Of a stretch of DNA of 64,000 bases, positions 11,640-23,300 are shown in pieces. Under the pieces are notes generated by a model. That model had not been told where the DNA came from, searched no databases, and worked only from the letters and a program-made list of their open reading frames with translations. The stretch is from Schistosoma haematobium (Eukaryota > Platyhelminthes > Trematoda > Strigeidida > Schistosomatidae). The stretch covers positions 18,655,501 through 18,719,500 of the forward strand of contig NC_067201.1 in NCBI RefSeq assembly GCF_000699445.3, read 5' to 3'. Position numbers and translations under genes: made by a program. The stretch's first letter is position 1, and each line of letters opens with the position of its first letter.

Positions 11640-12460
11640 ACAATAATTAGTATGTAATATTAACAAATATCTTTCATTCTAAATCACTTGAATGAAAAAG
11701 AACATTTATTTGATTGATGCCTATAAAAACATATTGTTAAAACTAACCTCCAAAATTATATCTCATATTAGAACATAATAATTCACTGTTTCGGTTTTAC
11801 TTACACCTGTTACTCATGGAGGAGCATAGGCCGCTCAGCAGCATTCTCCATCCAACTCTGTCCTGGGTAATCCTTCCCAGTTATATATTCAGTATCTATT
11901 TGTTCTTTAGATGTCTGCCTCCGATTCCTGACTCAATGTGTTCTTTGGTCTTCGTCTTTTCATTAACTCTTTGGATTTCCGACTTAATAAGATTGTCGAA
12001 TTTTTACTACTAGAATAAGAGACAATTTTGAACGCACAATGGATGTTAGACAAATAGAAACGGTAAAGCAGTTAGTATTATCTTATGAATTAAAAGAACA
12101 CGAAGTTCAGTGAATGGATTTATCATGTAAAGTCGTATATGTGTAAAAAAACTTTCAAGATTAAGGACGTATGAGCAAAGAATACATATGATGATGTAAT
12201 AGAAAAGTTATGATACTGGATTATATAATGTAAGCAGTAAAGATCTAAGATTGTGTATGCAAATAGAAAGGCTTGTACGTTAACAATAGCTTTTAGTCTG
12301 AAAGCAGTAAGATAATTAAAACGTTCGTGTTACTATAATTAAAAGTAATAGCGGGGTTAAATGAAATGATGTTGAAAAGAATTATCGATATGAGAAAACA
12401 CTAAAGAACGAGAATATTATCAAATACGAAATACAATAATGATCGTAGTTATCGATTTCT
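11640..12460. other. Intergenic, nothing recognised
   Basis: AT-rich sequence between TRAPPC12 and the solo LTR. Short frames only. Confidence 0.5.
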
Positions 12461-12465
12461 ATAGC

Positions 12466-12963
12466 TGTTATGACTTTATGTCCGGCTTTTTATCACGTGA
12501 TTTATGCGCCAATCAAAATACGACTTATACAATCTCAGCACTGTGCCTAACCAATGACGTCTGACCGGTATGAGCAGCCTAGCGTCCGAATTGGTCCTAT
12601 GTCCGCCTAGCCCGTCCACTTGAGTCCAGAACAACAATACCAGCTTCCACTATGCGAATCATATATTTCAAACATAATGTGTTTATATATCAAACAAACA
12701 GACCGCAATGCACCATAAAATAGGAAATAACATTTGTGCGCAATAAAGCCAAAAAGTGAACGTGGGAGGCAGTAGTTAATAAACTGAGCATAATTTAGGG
12801 ACAGTAAATCGTATAATAATAAATTATAGGTCATAATAAAGTTTATAATAAGAGGGATATAAATATACATAATCTAACTATTGAATAATTATGCAATAAG
12901 AATATTAACTCATTAATAGTCCTCGGAAGTTACCTGTAATTTAATCTCCCCTAGGATATAACA
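12466..12963 (-). mobile_element. Solo LTR, diverged relative of the 24,817-27,099 element
   Basis: Begins TGTTATGACT and ends GGATATAACA, with a perfect 5-bp target duplication ATAGC at 12,461-12,465 and 12,964-12,968. Internally it matches the 600-bp LTRs further on through ACCAATGACGTYTRACCGGT, the CACTTGAGTCCAGAACAA block and the TAATAGTCCTCGG end. About 100 bp are missing and many bases differ. No internal region is present, which is the expected result of recombination between two LTRs. Strand is assigned by analogy with the complete element. Confidence 0.88.
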
Positions 12964-12968
12964 ATAGC

Positions 12969-13340
12969 AACTGTCCCACAGTCGATGACCTAAGATCATT
13001 TAGACAGGACGAAACTTCCATAATCGATAAGCCTCAGGGTAAATTGGGAGAACGTACACAAAATGGGAATAAAAAAGTGTTAAGTAGCTAAATGTGAATC
13101 ATAAACGACCATAACGAAATATTTGTGAATATCGTTTGTGCGAATAGTAGATTCATTGTGTGGACTAGGATGCTTGTGTGCCACGTGGTCCATCGATTAA
13201 AATTTAATCCTCAGGCAGAGTCGCAATATCAAGGGGATTCATTCCCTTGATAGCTGATAACCAAAATAGGTTCTTAAACAATCCGTTTATATGCACGACT
13301 TTCGTAAACAGGACCTCCTAACCCCATAGACTGATCGTTC
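12969..13340. other. Intergenic, nothing recognised
   Basis: No gene or repeat recognised. Confidence 0.4.
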
Positions 13341-13515
13341 GTACCAGTCCAGGTAAAAGTCTGAACGTTTACTCCTTATCCGCTCACTTTGGCAAACAAC
13401 ACCACAACCGGGAGAAGACAATGAGAATCCTCTAGCTTATGCCATATATATGTGGCTCTATGAGAGCATTTCGAGAGGGAAAGCATATACCCCATCCCAG
13501 ATCATAGTAAAAATC
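13341..13515 (-). mobile_element. LINE-tailed non-autonomous element, copy 3 (fragment)
   Basis: Contains TGTGGCTCTATGAGAGCATT, a TCGAGAGGGAAAG segment and a CAACACCACAACC-GGAGAAG block that correspond to 3,380-3,560 in the same orientation. It is more diverged than copies 1 and 2 and lacks the tail. Confidence 0.6.
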
Positions 13516-14744
13516 TGACTCCTCAAAGATGTTACGACTTCTGGCCATGCATAGTTTTCGAATTCTTGTCTAACTGCTGAAACGCTAGATCCTCTAGAAA
13601 ATAATAGTGAGGAAAGATGAGTCAGAGTCCTTGTTTTCCAGCTGATGTTTCAAAATGCTAAGTTACTGATAATGGAAGTCACAATGTCGAACCATTCAGA
13701 CCTAAACTCAACGGCTCACGTCTACTCATGTGCTGACGCTTCCCACAGTCCTGCACAAACACGTAGACGATATAATGAGACCTTCAATCTTCTCAAAATG
13801 TTTTGTTATTCAAAATATTACCCCACTAACCAGTTTCGATTCGCAGTTGTACGCCCGTGTCAGCACAGATTCTCAAAGACTGCTTCCTTCCCTACAGAAT
13901 TCTCTAACAAAACTTTCCAAACTCCCTTCACAATGTACCTTCAGCCTGGAAAATAAACTAAAGCCTGATGACGATCTAATTGAAAACAATTGTTCGCTTA
14001 TATGTGTTGTTCTAATTTTCACAATGTGAATCTTTAATATTCTAAATTACATTTGTTGAGTCCAAGCTTACACTTCAAGAGGAGCAGCAATTAGCAGTAA
14101 CAATGTTGTTTATTATGGACACTAAGCTGTAAATTATTAATTGAAAAGCAGTTCTCTCGTGGCCACTGGTGAAGTGGAACCTTGGGAAATTCATTGGTTT
14201 TATAAATTGAGGCGTACTCAAAGGCCCATTATAGTTTATCCGTGTATCAGTCGCAACAGGCTCGTTATTACATATATTTCCTTGTGACTCCGTCACTAAC
14301 CTGTTTCATATTAAAGAATCGAATCTCCAGTTGTAATAAAAATAATGTTTCTTTTATTTTCAATAAGTCACTTAATGGGGGAAATACAAGTATTCAGGCT
14401 ATTCGCCTCTAGAGGACAGTAAAAACAGTGGGTGGTCACATAATAGCTTATAAAATGAACCCAGTTTCAAATTATCTAAAAAAGATATGCGCAATCAGTT
14501 CAAATCACATATTGTAATGACGTTTAGGCCACCCATTTGACTTTAAAACTGAATCACTGACTTACTATGACCTATATTTGACGAAAGTTTGGATGGCAAC
14601 CAAGAAAACATCTTCAGCTTCACTTTACTAACTATAGAAATGCTTTTCAAACCCAACAGGGTAAGCTATTGGTTGACGATTCATACAAAGTGGGAACATT
14701 CAAGGGACATGAACAAGATTTGTTGATCGATTACATCGAGTGAG
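13516..14744. other. Intergenic, unassigned short ORFs
   Basis: Two overlapping + frames (13,645-13,956 and 13,730-14,029) and a - frame (14,075-14,296) are open for 73-103 codons. I recognise none of them and see no splice-site or frame support, so no gene is claimed. Confidence 0.4.
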
Positions 14745-15440
14745 CACTGAGCAGTCAGCTACAACGTAGGACCAGGCACATATATGCAACAGTCCAAGTT
14801 GTGATACCTCATTAGCACAACAAGATGAACACCGAATTCATAGTGGTTAATTCAATCGTGGTAATATATAAAAGGATTGAATATAAGGATATATTACAGG
14901 ATGAAAGACATAAAACAATTTTATTCTCATAGTTTAAGGGGAGACAGGAAGTGTATACACCTACCCCATTGTTATCGGTTCTGAGCCATGTCACCCAGTC
15001 TCCAACCATTGGTTACGATAGTCACGCAGACCCCAACCGAGTAGTTTGCATTTACCAACATGACTAAGACTAGGAGTTAGTGACTTCAAGCACTGATGCC
15101 GCGTTTTGGTTTGGCTGCCCCTAACTTCTTTTCAACCATCACCAACACTAGTCAGCATTGAGCGTCATGGTAATTGGTGTTCAGGCATACGCAACCCGTG
15201 GCCCAGACATCATTCCCCAATACCCTGCAGCTAACCTCACTATTACTCACCCGACGATTAAAGGTGCGAGAAATGTTCCTAAGGCATCCGTGGTCAAATA
15301 CTAGTAACTTACGAATATCTACCCTTAAAGGCCACCTTTCGCAGCCGTAAAGTAAAACAGAACGAACTGCCGCGCAGTATACTCGTCCCTTAATTGATAG
15401 ACGGACTGAGCCGTGATAATTTATAAACTAGATTACTACT
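14745..15440 (-). pseudogene. RTE 3' fragment
   Basis: On the - strand the end of the RTE ORF is visible: RSVLLYG-like, LLVFDHGCLRNI and RRVSNSEV segments, then the GTCTGCGTGACTATCGTAACCAATGG non-coding block and a terminus near 14,745 with GTCAGCTACAACGTAGGACC. It is orientated opposite to its neighbour at 15,950. Confidence 0.78.
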
Positions 15441-15949
15441 CACTTAATAGTCACAGCCGTCAAGAAAATGGCAAACCGATGAGTGGTTAGTTCTTACTTA
15501 TGATCTCATACCTGACAAGCATGTGCACCCAGTCGCGGGAAATTTATTCTTGTGCAAAGTCAATAAATCCAGACAGAATCATATTCCATTAAAATTTTAA
15601 GTCATTAATAGTCCATACATCCTGGCTGGTAATATGACGGTGGTATTATTGTTTTAGTCTGGATGTTTCAAGTGTGCTAAACGCGGCAAACTGTGGTGGT
15701 CAAATAACATCTAAGGTTCTGAACGAAATCGTGAACTATTGAGCCTCCAAATTCTTGGTTAGTCTTAATTGAAATATCTGCACCTCACTGAAATCCGTTA
15801 TCAAAAACCATTGATTGAGATCACACTTTCTGAACACACTGACTCCCACAAATATTAACATCTGAGATATACGGAATACACAAATCACGTCAGAACCTGA
15901 CGACTATACAGTATTTTGGAGTTAAGGTGGACAATTACAAGTAATTTCG

Positions 15950-16690
15950 ACCGCAGTAGCGGAATTGAGATACCTCTTGTGACAATCACAGAGGAATTAG
16001 TTTGACTAGTATAGAGTCTGAAACATAATCTCCAATAGTACTTCGATATCTAACCAGAGCTCATGAAGAGCAAATCTGAGAAAACATGGGTGGTTTCAGA
16101 CCTGGATGTGTAGACTAAATACTCAAAGTCCGTCTGGTCGTGGAACACGGACATATCATCCCGATGTCCGACCACAGGCGTGTCCTTTGACCTTGAGTCG
16201 ACGTTCGACCCCGTTGATCGTGAGGTCTTGTGGCAGTCTGTCATTAAAAGTCGTACCAAGAAAGTATACTAACCCTTTAGAAGCCCTACTCGAACAGTAT
16301 TGATTGAGTCGGAGTTTGTGGAGAACTTTCGTCGGAATCGGTTACTGCAAGTGGTGTTCGTCAGGGTTGCCCGATTTACCCATTTTGTCATAGACATGCC
16401 TTTGAAAATAACACTTCCATCGTCTGGCTTTTCAGCGATAGAACTCCTACCAGATGATGTAGTTCCGTTTGATGAAGACGCTAACAAACTAGTCTTTTGA
16501 CCACCCTAAGCAACAATGCAGACATCTTTGAGATGCAGCTATCCTCATTCAGAGACATGAATGGCACGGTTAAGCAAGACACTATCATTCAAGAACACGT
16601 GGTATTTGTACTAACTGATGACTTCTTTGTACTTGACTCCAGACTTATTACCAATTCCAAATATATCACGTTCAATTGTGCTGATCTATC
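15950..16690 (+). pseudogene. RTE reverse-transcriptase fragment
   Basis: Bases from about 15,990 carry an [14 protein letters not shown] region, followed by GGFRPGC, FDPVDREVLWQS, FVIDMPLKITLPSSGFSAIELLP and FDEDANK. These match the RT domain of the 48,918 element in order, with several frameshifts and loss of the YADD box. Confidence 0.78.
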
Positions 16691-17248
16691 TTAACTTGTC
16701 ATAGATTGGGGTATTTGGGGAATTCTTAGTCAGCACATCAATTCGACTACTTCTAATCATTTTAGAATATCACTCACATGTGAAGCTATTTATCAAGATA
16801 AACATACTATGTGACAATAAAAGGATGGATACAAATTACTCTTTATATCATGTCACTGTTCACAATGGGTAACAAAGTACAGTTCGCTACATTTGACAGG
16901 AAGCAACCTAGAAACAGTGAAAACTATGAGTGAAGAGAAAAAAATCAAAAACTATAACGAAACGTAATTATAATTAATGGTAATGTAAGAATAAAAACTG
17001 AATTCCTCAAACACAAATGAAGTGTTGACGTGTGCTTATATGAACAAAGCTAATTTAAGAAATAAAATACTGACCATAGATAAAAATCCCCAAACAACTT
17101 ACACCAAAATCGAAGTCACACAGAATAGTGGAAAAAACATACACAAAGTACAGAAGGTGAGGAAGAGGAAAAAACGTTGACAATAATCACAGCTTAAGAA
17201 TTTCATACAAAAACAAAGAGGAACAATATCTGGTCATGATTAGGCATT

Positions 17249-17316
17249 TCAATCCACCTTGACAACCGAGTATATTTTACGAACGAATCTATTAGCAGCA
17301 ATGTATCCAACTGAAC
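17249..17316 (-). CDS. TM9SF3: TM9SF3 exon 11 with stop
   Basis: Encodes [19 protein letters not shown] then KVD and TGA. The acceptor reads TTCAAG, an uncommon AAG. A CAG seven bases downstream would shorten the protein and spoil the CGxxGY alignment with the human sequence. Confidence 0.9.
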
Positions 17317-20300
17317 CTTGAAAAAGAGAGAGATAATTGTTTACGTTTTCATGCACAGCTGGTTATATTAGAAAGTAAACATATAGAAAAACGGATTGGC
17401 ATATATATATATATAAATATATATCACTTTATACGTAAGCCAGATTAAGCATCTATAATTAACCACAGATTCAGATAATTTTTAAGGAAAACAAATTTTC
17501 CACGATGATCATAAGTTAACGCTCACAAACAACACTAACATATGTAAATAATCACAAAAGATGAAGTGTGAGTGAATAAGAAAATAAATGAATACTAACC
17601 GAATGGAGACACCATATATACTTTATTATATACCTAACAGTCGTGAACTTGTCGGTTATGTTCCACTCAGATCAACCACAAACAAAATCAATCTCACTTA
17701 TCTACAACACAGCGCCCTCAATAATAAATGTAACATGGAAAAAACATAATAAACATCTGCAGCTGAAAAATTTACAAATTACATTGACAACACCAGCACA
17801 TGCAGCACATAATGAGTAATACCTGTGTAAGGGATATAGTACTATGTAGTAATAACAGACCGATTGATGAGGTAGTAAGTATTCATCAATTGAGGTGGTT
17901 GGGACGCGTGTTACGTATGCTTATTCTCTGCTTACTTCAACAGGGGATGTTTTCTAGTGTAGGAGTAGACCGGAAGAAATTTAGTGGCAGCCTAACTAAA
18001 ACATAGCATTGGCCCATGAAGTCACAGACAATTGGACTGACCCATGTTAAAAAGTATAGATAACCTGGTTAGGGTCCGCGTGATTATCGTAACCAATGGT
18101 TAAAGACTTTGGAAGACACGGCTCAAAATCGTTTGAAGTGGCGCAGTGCATTCGTTCTATATCTTCCCCTAAATTCACCGTAACCTTTTTTGATTTTGCT
18201 TCACTAAATTATATATTTTTTTCGAATAGTATCTTCGATGCCCATTCTTCCCCATTACCACTGATACTTACTACCTCTACTATTCTGTGATTTGGCCTGA
18301 CAATTCCATACCTCTGTGCTACTGGGGTATGACAACTTGAACTGATGTACTTACGTAGCTGGTTCTACCTTATGACTGACTGACTGACTGACAAGTTCCC
18401 CAAATTTTATCGAAGTTGAAAAGGTCATAACTAATTTGAGGCAGGTCAGAGTAGCAGAATCCAGAGTCCTGTAAGAATGGTGGATTAGTTTACCAATTAG
18501 GTGAAATGAGATACCAAAATCTGAACGTATTTTCTCCTGACTAGTATCATTCGACGATCTCCCCAGTTTAAAAAAAGAACGGAAACTCCTATGTGGTAAC
18601 AACAGAGGAATTAATTCGAGCAAAGTAGCGTCTAAAACACTAGTCTCAATAGTCATCCGACGCGTAATCAGGGTTTGTGAACTGGAAAATCGAAAACCCG
18701 GGTTGGTTTGAGATCTGTGTATGAGTGTAGGTCAAATACCCTTTTCTATTCACATTTTCTAGACTCTACTTTCTGACTATCTGACCGACTGATAAATTTC
18801 TGGTTCAAACGTGCACATACGACTACCCGATCTCTAAGCACCAGCTAATTTCCTTAGTCGCGATAGAGTTTCAGTATTAAAAATATTGCAGTTATCTGGA
18901 GTGTGAACGTGAGGACTAATTTCATAAGATGTGGCAAAGAACATGTTGAATTTCTTAATCTCCTTGTGTTTTGGACGTTGGAGATGGTGTTGGTTGTATT
19001 AAATTCTGTACCGTTTAATGACAATGGCACATTTACTTTCTAGTTTCGGAGTATCATTTTGTCTAGGTAATTCATCCACTTGACCAAACTAGGCTGTCTG
19101 TTTTTATTTAATTATAAATCGTGTACAGGTATTATGATATTGCTAATGAGTCACAATATAAAATGGAATGCCCCTTTCGCATGCAAAAATGAAAATGCGT
19201 GGTATGTGGTCTACAGATAAATTAAATTAGGGACTAAATCATTTTGTGCAATTTCTTGACTGAAAAGAATAACCCTAAAACGTTTTATATCTGACTGTAT
19301 TTGGTTTCAGTAGGGTTAAGTTCTGAGTGCAAGTGCTATTGATTTTGATTCTACATCTGGAAAACGTTATTTGATAACTGGATCACTATCATAATTAGAA
19401 GTATCGGCGGATTCAGTTATATCTAGTTTAGGATTATAGTACATCAACAGTAAATTAGTGGATAAAAATCGATTCTCCGTGGATAGTCTATTCGTCGAAT
19501 TTACAAAATACTATACTATCATAATCATATCAAGAAATGACTCTAGGTTAGTTAAATATGAAGGTGTCGGTGTTTGTTTGGTATGACTTATGTAATTTGG
19601 ATTCTTTCGATGATCATTTTTATGAAAAATAAATCCAGGATACTTAACAGAATAAAAAAAATATTACAAATTAAACAAATAATAGCAGTACACGTTATTT
19701 TCAGTAACCACTAAATCGGTATTAAAAACATCAAAATAATTCGAAAATGTTTTTCTAACTATAAAAAAGACAAGTAGCCGAAACGTTTCATGCAATACAA
19801 AATCCTTCTGCCCTCAATAGAAAGAAAGGCCTGAATACTCATCCAACTTGGATTGTTTATCCAAACAGCCACATTTAACTCTATTCATTCCCGGCCCAAT
19901 CTCCACCTACACTCAAATTCTAACTGCATTCTTTCATATTAAAAATTAGACATTTTTCATAACCACCATCATACACAGAATGACGTCTCATACAGAAGCA
20001 CCTTAACCAAAAATTCCACATGACATTGATATAATCAAACCTATTTCCGGTGGAACTCAATACTTCGTCCTTTTCCTGTTTTATTTAAGGTGTGTTAATT
20101 TGATTGCACTATCTATTTATTTACTCTGAAGAACTGGCTTACATTAAGTCGCGAGACGTCGGAAATTTCAATTCTTACTATTTTGGATATTCATAAGAAG
20201 TAGTATAGCAAACAACTGTTAACGCAACGTATAATTTATTTGAAACAATCAAGTTAAACATTGCTAATGATCTTTATAATAATAGTGTGAATTCACCGGT

Positions 20301-23300
20301 GCAGAGTTAATGGGAAGTGCTACATATGAAGCTTGTTTTCTAATAGGTTGATGTGAACAGAAAAACAAGAAATCTTGACAAACTACGGAAGCCATTTTTT
20401 GGGAATAAATCGAGTAGTGTTCCAGTTGATTTGTCTTCTCTCGCTCGAGTGCTTGTCAACCCATCAGATGATAGAATAGTTTTCGTCTCTCTATGCCAAG
20501 CAGTTGGTCTCACTCCGAACTCATGCATGCTAGCCTCAAGGTTAAACCAGTCAACCTATCGCGTCAAGGTCCTAATCTATAGAAGCGGGTAGACAGACCA
20601 AGGACGTAAGATAGGTAGATACCTCATCAGTCCGTTTCCATGGTGCAGGGTGTTAGATCACGAATAAGTCTTTTATATTCCTACTGAGACTTTGTCGATG
20701 ACCTAATTATAAGTAAGGGCTCGAACAGTTAAGCCTTTATTTGTAAACGTGACAGTGCAGACTAGAAATGAACTTGTCTGCTGAAAAGTACTTAAAATTC
20801 AAAATTCTGAAATCGCCACTCAAAGCACCAGTACTTTTATTTGAAGAACAAAGAATTTCGCGTTACCTTATATTCGAATAAGTCTAAAAGTGTGCGACCA
20901 AAGAGACTTACCACAAAGTAACCCTATACATAGGCAAAACAATGCCATATAACCGAAATAGAAAGTAGTTTGAAATAGACCAAACATTCTGAAATTGAAA
21001 CAAAGAAGAATATTAATAGTGAGGATTTTACATTTCAGTCATCTCTACTACACACCATACTACCTACTTTTAATTGTAACATTAAATGTTTGGTTAAATA
21101 GAGCCTTGAAAAATGTGTTTTACGTGGCAAAACGAGACATAAAAAGATGGATTTCATTTAGTCGGAAAGTATGTTTTACTGTTTATGAAGTATAATGTAG
21201 AAAACTACAGCAAGGCCATCACTGATTTTCGTTTTAAGTCAGGTCTCATAAATGTCTTAAGATAATGAGTTGCATGACAATTTAGAACCCACAGTGTCGT
21301 GATAAATGAATATACACAAATCCGATACGACTATCCTTCATTTCTCAACACCACATCTCAAATTCACCACTATTCCGCCTCTACCTAGTCCTATATCGCT
21401 AAATGGTGAGCCATTCAGATCCAGCTGGGGAAACATGTAAGTCACACGACCCATCGGGACAGAGTGGAACTACCCTGTTTGAAAAGTGCAAACACAATAA
21501 TGGACATCAGGATCACTTAGAAAGTGACACCACTGAATATAGGCAATTTATTGAAGATATCAATGACACGTTATATACTAAAATAGCAGCCCAAAGCTGA
21601 AATACAAGGAAACATATGTTGACAGATACTCACTTGGTTTTGAAGAAGTAGTAGTAAATCGAATATAAATATGCATAAAACGTGATCGATGCACCAGAAA
21701 GAAAACTTGTCCATTGCCTAATAAAGCAGGATATTAACAGTAATAACAATAATAATAAAGGCCATCCAATAAAAACACATAAGAAAAGGAATACAAGAAT
21801 ATTCATCAATATATGACAGTGCGATCAATACTATTTTAATGCAAAGAAACCTTGGTGTTTAAGTGTACGTTGTTCTAGTTGAACTCGGTGGTTTTTCCAA
21901 TTCATTAAAAATAATTTGCTAAGAAAATTCAGAAACTAGTTTTCCAATGAACAACATAGTTTGATAATGTTATTAAAGTATGTGGTTTTAAATCGCTTCA
22001 AGGAATGGAATCGAAGATGTTATAAAGATTTGACGGTACAACGATTTGTGGAGGCTAAGTGGTTAGATCTCTTGATTTTTTTTACCGTCGTATTACAGAC
22101 CTGAATCTTGCTTCAACAACCTTTTTCTGACCAACAAAACAGTACGACTGATACTTACACAGAAAGTGCCATAAAGCAGAAACTTAGGTAAATGCGTTAC
22201 AGTATACGTCTTAAACTAAAATGAAACAGTTAAGCATTGTTATCTCTTTCTAGTCACTCAATAGCTAATATTAAATTATGGACAAGTTAATTTCAAAATA
22301 AACTAAGCTACCAAAAATACTAATGCGTAAGGATATATGTATGTGGATTAATCCCGATAAGAATGCTTAGATGGGAATTATGAATCTGTTGAAGAAATAT
22401 ATAGAAGGACTTAATGGGCTTTTACGTTACATCCCTAAACTTACGCTAGCGAAATGTGATATTAACTTTACCATGAGTTGCATCCAGATCAATGACAATC
22501 TTAAAGATCTATCAATATCACAGGAGAAAATACACTTTTAACAAAAATTTGAGTTGGAAAAAAAGCCGCAAAGTAGAGTTGCATTAGTTATCTTAACAAT
22601 AATCGCAAATCTTGAGTATAATATTTCATACTGTTATTAAGTAAGACCATTCTCATATGGAGTTTTCATAATTAGACAGAGAAGAAATAGATCAGATATA
22701 AAGTAGGAATTTCTGCATTCAGGATACCCGAACCTCGGTCAGCAGAGAGGATTCAAACCTGAAAACTGTCAGAAAGTTAAGTGGATTGGTCAGTAACACG
22801 ACTCTAAACAAGTTTTCATGGTAAAACTACAAAATAATTGAGTTAATCTCACTTACCAACGATAATCCTCGGAATTCAACAAGAAATAGGTGCCCACAAC
22901 AGTAACAGACGTTGTCACAGCAATTAGAAGAAATAAAACAAGCAAAGTAAAGCCAAAAACAAAGTAAATTTTATACGCCCAAAATGATGTGAAGACAAAA
23001 TATCTACAATTAAGCAATTAGAAAGAGAAAAGATGAAAAGTTGAAGTGTGAATTTCCTAGTTATAAAATACAAAATATTCTCTTCTGATTATGTTAAATT
23101 AAGTTTGATGTATATTCTCATTTACTGATAACAACATTCAGTTGAACTATAGTAGCTGGTCGGAATGGAGGAAAAGGCAATCAAAATAAATGTCTTAACA
23201 ATAACCGTCCATATTACATAAATATCTCCAAGTAGATAAGTAATCTCGTAACTGAACGGTGCATTAAAAATGTTTGACATCTCTGAAATAAACGTTCACT

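Larger units (their letters stand above)
17811..20161 (+). repeat. Inverted duplication A, left arm (intron 10 of TM9SF3)
   Basis: Reverse-complement copy of 34,279-36,628; coordinates map as x + y = 54,439, with one base of slip at the far end. The open frames in both arms give identical proteins. Contents: a 5'-truncated RTE (17,811-18,392), an older RTE RT fragment (18,395-18,740) and about 1.4 kb without recognised content. The arm starts exactly at the 5' truncation of the RTE and ends at GCGAGACGTCG. No target duplications were found at its ends. Confidence 0.93.

Noticed and set aside
13645..14296. Three frames of 73-103 codons in the intergenic region
   Set aside because: No recognised family, no consistent exon boundaries and overlapping frames.
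22725..22810. GGTTTGAATCC resembling a pol III B box
   Set aside because: No A box is present in the right order on either strand, and no tRNA cloverleaf can be drawn.
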